A stretch of DNA of 41,272 bases from Flavobacteriaceae bacterium. GTDB lineage: Bacteria; Bacteroidota; Bacteroidia; Flavobacteriales; Flavobacteriaceae. Under the pieces are notes generated by a model. The model was not told where the DNA came from. It did no database searches and was given only the letters and a program-made list of their open reading frames with translations. The position numbers were made by a program, and so were the translations under genes. Of this stretch, positions 28,588 through 34,624 are shown one piece after another (within the stretch, counting starts at the first letter, position 1; every line of letters starts with the position of its first letter). The stretch covers positions 1 through 41,272 of the forward strand of contig JAFMCL010000023.1 in assembly GCA_017857815.1 (NCBI GenBank), written 5' to 3'.

Positions 28588-29468
28588 TTATTCTCTTTAT
28601 TGTTCATTTTTGCAGTTACTAGTGGCAACCTATTGTCTTTTGCACTCCAAGAATCATAAATCCATTCATGATCAGGATCTGTTGTATTGGCTAAACATTG
28701 ATCAGTTCCAGCTAGAAAATTCAGATAATAACAATGAAAACCATGTTCTGCCACTACAGGGTGAAATCCTTTTGGAATCATCACCACTTCATTGTGATGA
28801 GGTCTCACGATTTCATCAAGGGATTTGTCTTTTGTATAAACTTGCTGAATTGCGTAGGCCTCAGGTTTTTGGAACTTATAAAAATAAGTTTCCTCTTGTA
28901 TGGGTTCTAAAACATTTCCTTTTTCATCCAAAATTCTCTCATCGTGTTTATGTGCTGGAAAAGAACTCCAGTTTCCCGAAGGGGTGTAAACCTCTCTACA
29001 AACAATTTTGCTACAACCAAAACCAGGTGGGACAAGATCATTGAATTGTCTTGTGGCATTGTCTCCTCCAAAAATCACAACGGGAGTATCCTCCGGGGTA
29101 ACAAATTTTGGAGGAAAAGATTCTTCGGATTTACACCAGCCATAGGCGATGTCAAGTTTTTCGCTTGTTGCCGATAGCTTAAACGAAGTGTTGATGGGAA
29201 GATAAAGTGTGTGAGCAACGCCGCTAAATACGTCTTTTCTACCATTGACTGTTTCCCAGCTCCCTTTGTCACTTGTCACTTTAAAGTTTCCACTTAATAA
29301 AACAATCACCATTTCATTGTCTAGGGTGTTGTGTTCCCAGACTTCGTCATGATTGAACATCCTCGCTTCAAAACTTAAATAATTCCAATTTGCACTTTCA
29401 GGAGTTATGCTTTGGTAGATACTTGAACCTTTTTTAGGTTGGACGAGTAGTTGATATTTATTGCTCAT
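28584..29468 (-). CDS. iolB: 5-deoxy-glucuronate isomerase
   Basis: A 294-aa bicupin of normal IolB length. YLSFEARMFNHDEVWEH in the first cupin is recognisable. In the second, WSSFPAHKHDE (H173, H175), EETYFYKF (E192/E193) and PHHNEVVMIPKGFHPVVAEH supply the likely metal ligands. It converts 5-deoxy-D-glucuronate to 2-deoxy-5-keto-D-gluconate, between IolD and IolC in the pathway. It starts 3 bp after iolJ and overlaps iolC by 4 bp. Confidence 0.94.
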   Translation of the reverse strand: MSNKYQLLVQPKKGSSIYQSITPESANWNYLSFEARMFNHDEVWEHNTLDNEMVIVLLSGNFKVTSDKGSWETVNGRKDVFSGVAHTLYLPINTSFKLSATSEKLDIAYGWCKSEESFPPKFVTPEDTPVVIFGGDNATRQFNDLVPPGFGCSKIVCREVYTPSGNWSSFPAHKHDERILDEKGNVLEPIQEETYFYKFQKPEAYAIQQVYTKDKSLDEIVRPHHNEVVMIPKGFHPVVAEHGFHCYYLNFLAGTDQCLANTTDPDHEWIYDSWSAKDNRLPLVTAKMNNKENK

Positions 29469-29471
29469 TTT

Positions 29472-30413
29472 TTATTGATTGAATTCAATTGCTTTTCCGG
29501 TTGCACCTAACAAATCAAATTTTTGTTGCATAAACTTTACATATTCTTCGATGTAGGTTTTACCGGGGTTTATGGGATCAAAAAGTTCAGGCGAGTCTCT
29601 AAAGAATTCTCTGTGAACTCGAGTCCAAAGTAAACGCGTATCTGTTGCAATATTAATCTTACAAATACCATATTTTATCGCTTTAATGATCTCCTCCTGC
29701 GAAACACCAGCGGCATTTTGATTGAGTTGACCCCCCGCCTTATTAATTCTCTTTATTTCCACATTATTAACCGACGAACCTCCATGAAGTACGATAGGGA
29801 AATTTGGGATGCGTTCTTGTATTTCTTTAAGGATGTCAAATTGAATTCCTTGTCCTCCCGAAAACTTATAGGCTCCATGACTGGTTCCAACTGCTACTGC
29901 AATACTATCGCATTTGGTTCGAGCGACAAACTCGGCTACTTCAGAGGGGTTTGTATATTTAGAATCTTTCTCATCAATCGAAATATCATCTTCAACTCCG
30001 CTTAATACGCCCAATTCAGCTTCAACAAAAATACCGTTTTTGTGCGCAGCTTTAACCACTTCAGAGGTTCTCTTTATATTATTTTCAAAATCATCATGCG
30101 ATGCGTCAATCATTACGGACTGGTATTGATTTGATTTTATAGCATCAAATGCATGAGCTTCATTACCATGGTCTAGGTGGACACAATAAACGGCTTTGGG
30201 GTAAATTTTCGCTGCGGCATTGATCATCGCGATCATCATTAAAGGACTTGCATAGTTTCTGGCAACTGGAGTAAGTTGAACCAGAAAAGGCGCATTGGCT
30301 TTTGCTCCTGCCTTAAACAGTCCCAAAACTTGTTCCATAGTAAAAACATTTACTGCCGGAATTGCATACCTACCGTAGCATTTGTTGAATAAATCTTTAG
30401 AAGTAACAGTCAT
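29472..30413 (-). CDS. iolJ: Class II aldolase, 6-phospho-5-dehydro-2-deoxy-D-gluconate aldolase
   Basis: A 313-aa zinc-dependent class II aldolase of the FbaA/GatY/IolJ family. Motifs are VHLDHGNEA (catalytic D81, zinc H82), VEAELG (E133 region), GTSHGAYKF (zinc H179), VLHGGSSV (zinc H210) and KINIATDTR for phosphate binding. In the inositol context it cleaves 2-deoxy-5-keto-gluconate-6-phosphate to DHAP and malonate semialdehyde. It is the first gene of the operon. The operator palindrome is 84 bp upstream and a TAnnTTTG element is 26 bp upstream. Fructose-bisphosphate aldolase activity cannot be excluded from sequence. Confidence 0.88.
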   Translation of the reverse strand: MTVTSKDLFNKCYGRYAIPAVNVFTMEQVLGLFKAGAKANAPFLVQLTPVARNYASPLMMIAMINAAAKIYPKAVYCVHLDHGNEAHAFDAIKSNQYQSVMIDASHDDFENNIKRTSEVVKAAHKNGIFVEAELGVLSGVEDDISIDEKDSKYTNPSEVAEFVARTKCDSIAVAVGTSHGAYKFSGGQGIQFDILKEIQERIPNFPIVLHGGSSVNNVEIKRINKAGGQLNQNAAGVSQEEIIKAIKYGICKINIATDTRLLWTRVHREFFRDSPELFDPINPGKTYIEEYVKFMQQKFDLLGATGKAIEFNQ

Positions 30414-30438
30414 TTTTTTTAACAGTGTCTATTTTAGG

Positions 30439-30446
30439 CAAATCTA
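30439..30446 (-). promoter_or_regulatory. Candidate -7 promoter element of the inositol operon
   Basis: TAGATTTG on the minus strand matches the Bacteroidota -7 consensus TAnnTTTG exactly. It sits 26 bp before the iolJ ATG, which would leave a leader of about 20 nt. No well-spaced TTG for the -33 box is clear. The operator lies about 51 bp further upstream. Confidence 0.5.
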
Positions 30447-30497
30447 TTGTGAAAAAACAACAATTAATTGATTAACAAAAGTGATGAGGAGCTTAAC

Positions 30498-30519
30498 TTT
30501 ATGCAAACGTTTGCATAAA
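30498..30519. promoter_or_regulatory. LacI-family operator upstream of iolJ
   Basis: A perfect 22-bp palindrome: half-site TTTATGCAAAC followed by its exact reverse complement, with a central CG. It lies in the 157-bp gap between the end of the LacI gene and iolJ. It differs from the susC site (15502-15523) only by the symmetric C/T at position 5 of each half. It includes the GCAAACGTTTGC core typical of LacI/PurR-type proteins. Confidence 0.88.
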
Positions 30520-30570
30520 ATATTTTATTAAATCCAATAACTTTTTTGTATTCACTATTCATTTTAAAAA

Positions 30571-31590
30571 TTAAAGAAATTTTGAAGACTCACGAGTTAT
30601 CAATTCGGTTTTAAAAACCTCATGGCGGAATTCAATTTTTGCATCGACATCCTTCAAGTGATGTAATAAAATTCTTGCAGAAAGCATTCCAATACTGAAT
30701 ACCGGTTGAAGCACCGTAGAGAGAGAAGGGGACACAAATGATGAATGGGGATCATCGTTAAAACCTATGATGGAGAGCTCTTCAGGAATTTTTATATTCA
30801 TTTTTTTGGCAACATTTATCGCCGCAATTGCAATGTTGTCATTGACTGCAAAAATTGCATCAGGGGGGTTCTTAAGTTTTAAAAGATCTTTAGAGGTCTT
30901 AATTCCGCTTTTGGATGTAAAGCCCGATACATGATGAATATATTCTTTTTTAATAGGAATCTTATGCTTTTTTAAAGCATCTAAATACCCTTTTAAACGA
31001 TGCTTGGAGGTGCTTGAATTATGGGGGCCTCCTAAATGAGCGATTTTTTTACAACCACTTTGGATTAAAAATTCTACTGCTTCAAATGCACCGCTATAAT
31101 CGTCGACCAGTACCTTATCTGCTTTTACTCCAGGGCAATCTCTATCAAAAATAACGATAGGGATTCCTTTTTTCTGTAATTTTTTTAAATGATCAAAATT
31201 TTTCGTTTCGGAAGAGGTGGAGACTAAAACTCCATCAACTTGAAGTTTTTCTAGTTTTTGGATGAGCACGACTTCCTCTTCATAGGATTCGTTAGAAATA
31301 CAGACCATTAGGTTGAAAGCAGTATTTGATAGCACGTCTTGAATGGAAGTTATGATAGCAGAATAAAAATGACTCGTAATCTGCGGTACAATCACTCCAA
31401 TCGTATTTGATTTTCTGCGAAGCAAATTGATGGCCATAATATTGGGCTGATAATTCAGCTTTTCAGCCAATGAAATCACATTTTTTTTAGTTTTTTCACT
31501 AATTGAAATGTGATTGTTCAGTGCCCTCGAGACTGTTGAGGGGGCAACCTTTAGTTTGTTTGCGATGTCCCTAATGGTGATTCTTCCCAT
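30571..31590 (-). CDS. LacI-family transcriptional regulator of the inositol locus
   Basis: A 339-aa regulator. The N-terminal helix-turn-helix (ITIRDIANKLKVAPSTVSRA, about residues 4-25) and the hinge helix leading into NTIGVIVPQI are canonical. Residues about 60-335 form a periplasmic-binding-protein-like effector domain (VLVDDYSGAFEAVEFLIQSG, GFNDDPHSSFVSPSLSTVLQ). It is encoded directly upstream of the inositol operon on the same strand, and two matching palindromic operators exist, at iolJ and at susC. The effector is probably inositol or a pathway intermediate (inference). The sequence does not settle whether it represses or activates. Confidence 0.9.
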   Translation of the reverse strand: MGRITIRDIANKLKVAPSTVSRALNNHISISEKTKKNVISLAEKLNYQPNIMAINLLRRKSNTIGVIVPQITSHFYSAIITSIQDVLSNTAFNLMVCISNESYEEEVVLIQKLEKLQVDGVLVSTSSETKNFDHLKKLQKKGIPIVIFDRDCPGVKADKVLVDDYSGAFEAVEFLIQSGCKKIAHLGGPHNSSTSKHRLKGYLDALKKHKIPIKKEYIHHVSGFTSKSGIKTSKDLLKLKNPPDAIFAVNDNIAIAAINVAKKMNIKIPEELSIIGFNDDPHSSFVSPSLSTVLQPVFSIGMLSARILLHHLKDVDAKIEFRHEVFKTELITRESSKFL

Positions 31591-31770
31591 TTACAATATG
31601 ATTTTTTAATGCTTTAAATTTAGGTAAATAAAAATAAATATTTGGTTGTTCAAAGGACTCGATGTATTTTGCTTTATGAAACGAAAAACAGTAACAACTT
31701 AAAATACGACATGAGAAGCTTTTCAATTATTAACAAAACTGTTTTTTTAAACCATAATAGAACCAAGACA

Positions 31771-32523
31771 ATGTATAAGAATATTATTCTAATCCTCAGT
31801 GCTTTATGCTTATTGGCGTTTAATCAACTAGCAGGACAGCAAAAAATTCACTCTCATAATGATTATCATCAAAACATTCCTTTTTGGCTGGCCTATGGCT
31901 GTGGTCTTGATTCGATTGAAGTAGATGTTTTTCTCAAAAACAATGACTTAATGGTTGCCCATCATGAAAATGAGATCATCGAAAACAGGACTATTGAAAG
32001 TCTTTACCTGAATCCGATTCGTAATTTACTTTCATTAAATCTTGACAAACAAGCCCTTCAATTGCTAATTGATATTAAGACAGCTCCCTATGAAACAATC
32101 GATCGGCTGGTTCTAATTTTAAAAAAATATCCAGACATTACCAGTAACCCATTAGTTTCAATTGTCATCTCTGGTAGTCAACCCAAAATTGTGGATTATC
32201 CTAATTATCCCAATTACATAAAATTTGATTACCAAAAATTAATTAAAATTACCGATCAAAACATTTTAGATAAAGTGGGATTAATAAGTCTTAGTTTAAG
32301 GAAGTTTTCAAATTGGAATGGTTTGTCGGATATAAGTTCTGAAGATCAGGAAATAATTAAAGAAGCAATCCAAAAGGCACATTCTTACGGAAAACCTTTT
32401 AGGTTTTGGGCGACACCAGATACGGAAAAAGCATGGAAAACTTTTGCGCAATTCGGAGTGGATTACATCAATACTGACAAACCATGTCAAGCTTCAAATT
32501 TTTTAAACTCAGCGCTTAAATAA
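31771..32523 (+). CDS. Exported PI-specific phospholipase C / GDPD-like phosphodiesterase
   Basis: I chose the ATG at 31771 because a signal peptide follows (MYKNIILILSALCLLAFNQL, then AGQ). The frame is open to 31642. The 250-aa protein shows the PLC/GDPD TIM-barrel signature: KIHSHNDYHQ (H27, H29, N30, D31), SIEVDVFLKN (E50, D52) and VAHHENE (H64, H65), with LLIDIKT and PFRFWATPDTEKAW later. It would hydrolyse a phosphodiester outside the cytoplasm. It starts about 180 bp from, and divergent to, the LacI gene. Release of inositol phosphate from a phosphoinositide-like substrate would feed the adjacent pathway, but substrate choice is inference; glycerophosphodiesters are an alternative. Confidence 0.78.
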   Translation: MYKNIILILSALCLLAFNQLAGQQKIHSHNDYHQNIPFWLAYGCGLDSIEVDVFLKNNDLMVAHHENEIIENRTIESLYLNPIRNLLSLNLDKQALQLLIDIKTAPYETIDRLVLILKKYPDITSNPLVSIVISGSQPKIVDYPNYPNYIKFDYQKLIKITDQNILDKVGLISLSLRKFSNWNGLSDISSEDQEIIKEAIQKAHSYGKPFRFWATPDTEKAWKTFAQFGVDYINTDKPCQASNFLNSALK

Positions 32524-32542
32524 ATATTTATAATTAAAGATA

Positions 32543-33574
32543 TTATGGTTTCACGCAACGGAATCCGGTATGCTGAGAGCCTGTGTCTGGGGAGGATTTC
32601 ATTCTAGAAGCCACCCTGTATCCGGCGCAATAATCATCATTACACAAAAAGGAACCGCCACGAATTACCCGCTGATCGATATAAGGATTGTAAGGGTCAT
32701 AACTCTCTTCGGGACCTTGAGGGTTCTTGACTTCTCCACTATCTAACTCTTTATAATAGTCAAAATTGTACCAATCTGAACACCATTCCCAGACATTTCC
32801 TGCCATGTCATAAAGCCCATATGGATTTGGATCAAACGATTTTACTGGGGCAGAATAAAAAAATAAATCTTTGACGGCATTGTCATAGGGGAAACTGCCT
32901 TCCCAGCTATTTGCTTTAACAGCACCTGTCGAAATGTGCTCATCTCCCCATGGGTAGGTTTTGTCATTCAGGCCGCCTCGGGCAGCCCATTCCCATTCAG
33001 CTTCTGTGGGTAATCTTTTTCCAGCCCATTTGGCGTAAGCATTCGCATCGTACCAAGAAACATGAACTACAGGGTGATTCTCCTTTCCTATGATATCACT
33101 CCCTTTTCCTTTGGGGTGTCTCCAGTTGGCTTTGGGTTTCCATTCCCACCAGGCGCTATAATTATTTAAGTCTACAGGACCATTTGTCATTTTAAAAACC
33201 AAAGAGGAAGCTTGAAGTAATGAATCGTGAGGCTTCGGAGTATCGGGAGGTAATTGCACCTTCATTAATTCCCAATCAACATCTTTTTCTGCAGTTGTTT
33301 CATAGCCTGTTGCCTCAACAAAGACAGCAAACTGAGCATTGGTTACCTCTGTTTGATCGATCCAATAACCATTCAGAGTTACTTCGTGAACTGGAGATTC
33401 ATCAGCTCTGGCTTGAGATCCTTCGCTACCCATTTTAAATTTCCCTCCTGAAATCCAAACCATACCCTCTGGCTTTTCATCTAAAACTGGTTGTGATTTT
33501 TTTACGTTAGAGTTACATCCAATCAACAATAGAACTGTTGAAATTAAGAGTGTGTGGAAATATTTTTTTGCCAT
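32543..33574 (-). CDS. Formylglycine-generating-enzyme family lipoprotein (SUMF1-like)
   Basis: A 343-aa lipoprotein (signal ends LLLIGC, Cys20). The FGE/SUMF1 fold runs from GMVWISGGKFKMGSEG through HPVVHVSWYDANAYAKWAGK, RLPTEAEWEWAARGG and YDMAGNVWEWCSDWY to the C-terminal GGSFLCNDDYCAGYR and HTGFRC. C311 and C316 align with the copper-binding active-site pair of true FGE (C336/C341 in the human enzyme), which many SUMF1-domain proteins lack. It may therefore be a genuine sulfatase-activating oxygenase acting in the periplasm. No sulfatase gene is present in the window. It converges with the phosphodiesterase gene (19-bp gap). Confidence 0.85.
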   Translation of the reverse strand: MAKKYFHTLLISTVLLLIGCNSNVKKSQPVLDEKPEGMVWISGGKFKMGSEGSQARADESPVHEVTLNGYWIDQTEVTNAQFAVFVEATGYETTAEKDVDWELMKVQLPPDTPKPHDSLLQASSLVFKMTNGPVDLNNYSAWWEWKPKANWRHPKGKGSDIIGKENHPVVHVSWYDANAYAKWAGKRLPTEAEWEWAARGGLNDKTYPWGDEHISTGAVKANSWEGSFPYDNAVKDLFFYSAPVKSFDPNPYGLYDMAGNVWEWCSDWYNFDYYKELDSGEVKNPQGPEESYDPYNPYIDQRVIRGGSFLCNDDYCAGYRVASRMKSSPDTGSQHTGFRCVKP

Positions 33575-33621
33575 TTATATTTTATTTTAATCACAAATAT
33601 GCAAAATTAAAGATTAACATT

Positions 33622-33629
33622 TACCTTTG
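33622..33629 (+). promoter_or_regulatory. Candidate -7 element of the metal-uptake operon
   Basis: TACCTTTG matches TAnnTTTG. Transcription would begin about 7 nt downstream, almost at the ATG at 33643, which favours the ATG at 33664 as the real start of the first gene. No clear -33 TTG is seen. Confidence 0.4.
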
Positions 33630-33663
33630 TTAAATCTAACTTATGTTTAGAAAAAGCAAGTTT

Positions 33664-33981
33664 ATGGACAGTAAACTGAAAAATACTTTTTTCGCGATTT
33701 TGTTGACATCAATTTTGATGTTGCCATACTTGGGATCTTTTTCTCATTTATTTGAAGACCATAAACATAAAACTTGTTCTGATTCAACGACCCACATTCA
33801 TGCAATTGATTTTGATTGTGATATCTTAGATTATCATTTCACCCCGCAAGTTAATTTCTCTTCAACTGCTTTTAGTTCCTTGGCGCCAAACAATCCGACG
33901 CATGCGTTTTCGCATCTTTACCTTAGGTTTATTTCTCAAAAGAGAGAAAAACAGCTGCTCAGGGGCCCGCCTCAAGTTTGA
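33664..33981 (+). CDS. Small His-rich secreted protein, putative metal-related
   Basis: From the ATG at 33664 (the frame is also open from 33643) the product is 105 aa. A hydrophobic signal segment (NTFFAILLTSILMLPYLGSF) is followed by a His/Cys-rich stretch, FSHLFEDHKHKTCSDSTTHI, then HAIDFDCDILDYHF. It ends in LRGPPQV, an ending I associate with similar small exported proteins of Flavobacteria. The His/Cys cluster could bind zinc or another metal. It precedes a lipoprotein and a TonB receptor on the same strand, so it probably belongs to one uptake operon. No biochemical function is known to me. Confidence 0.6.
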   Translation: MDSKLKNTFFAILLTSILMLPYLGSFSHLFEDHKHKTCSDSTTHIHAIDFDCDILDYHFTPQVNFSSTAFSSLAPNNPTHAFSHLYLRFISQKREKQLLRGPPQV

Positions 33982-34011
33982 TTTTTTACCCGTTATTAAA
34001 TTTTTTACCCG
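33982..34011. repeat. 11-bp direct repeat in operon leader
   Basis: TTTTTTACCCG occurs at 33982-33992 and 34001-34011, a 19-bp period, in the gap between the His-rich protein and lipoprotein genes. It could be a tandem regulator site or a chance duplication. Confidence 0.35.
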
Positions 34012-34058
34012 ACTTTTAAGTAAGCCGGAACCTATTTCTAATAATTAAAGTCAAACTT

Positions 34059-34604
34059 ATGTATTTATACAAAACAAAAATATTTACGATACTCTGTCTT
34101 GGAATTTTCATTCTATCATGTTCTAAAGACGAACCTGAAGTTATTAATGAAGAAGAACTAATCACGCGCGTTACTTTAACCGTGAATAAAGTGGGAGAGT
34201 CCGAGAAACAAGTCTATGCTTGGAATCTCGATGGAGAAAAAGAAACAGATATTATACTAGAAAGCAATGCGATTTATGAAGCAACGATTTCATTTGAAAA
34301 TGCTTCAAATCCCAATGATATTGAGGACATCACAGCAGAAGTAATTGAAGAAGCCGATGATCATTATGTGTTTTTTGAAAAGGCGAATTTATCAGACCTT
34401 ACGATTGAATCTTCGACAAGTGACATTAAGGACTCTAAAGGAATTGCTTTAAACATTAAAACCAAATGGTCAACTTCGGCAACTGACTCGGGCACCGTCC
34501 GCGTTTATTTAATCCATTTACCAACGACTAAAGCAGGAGATGCTCGCGCTGATTTTGGTGGAGAAACGGATGTTAGTGTTGATTTTTCAATTTCAATTCA
34601 ATAA
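34059..34604 (+). CDS. Lipoprotein of the receptor-associated beta-sandwich type
   Basis: A 181-aa protein with a clear lipoprotein signal (GIFILSC, Cys21; followed by SKDEPEVINEEELITRVTLT). The body is all-beta in appearance (TVNKVGESEKQVYAWNLDGE, IYEATISFENAS, EDITAEVIEEADDHYVFFE) and ends GGETDVSVDFSISIQ. Flavobacterial homologues, annotated in databases as 'type 1 periplasmic binding fold superfamily protein', are commonly encoded just before a TonB receptor, as here (20-bp gap). It is probably a surface or periplasmic accessory of the receptor. The ligand is unknown. Confidence 0.7.
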   Translation: MYLYKTKIFTILCLGIFILSCSKDEPEVINEEELITRVTLTVNKVGESEKQVYAWNLDGEKETDIILESNAIYEATISFENASNPNDIEDITAEVIEEADDHYVFFEKANLSDLTIESSTSDIKDSKGIALNIKTKWSTSATDSGTVRVYLIHLPTTKAGDARADFGGETDVSVDFSISIQ

Positions 34605-34624
34605 TTAAATAGCGCTTTCTGAGG

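Noticed and set aside
33982-34011. Two direct repeats considered as the start of a CRISPR array.
   Set aside because: Only two 11-bp units with an 8-bp spacer. Far too short, and no cas genes are present.
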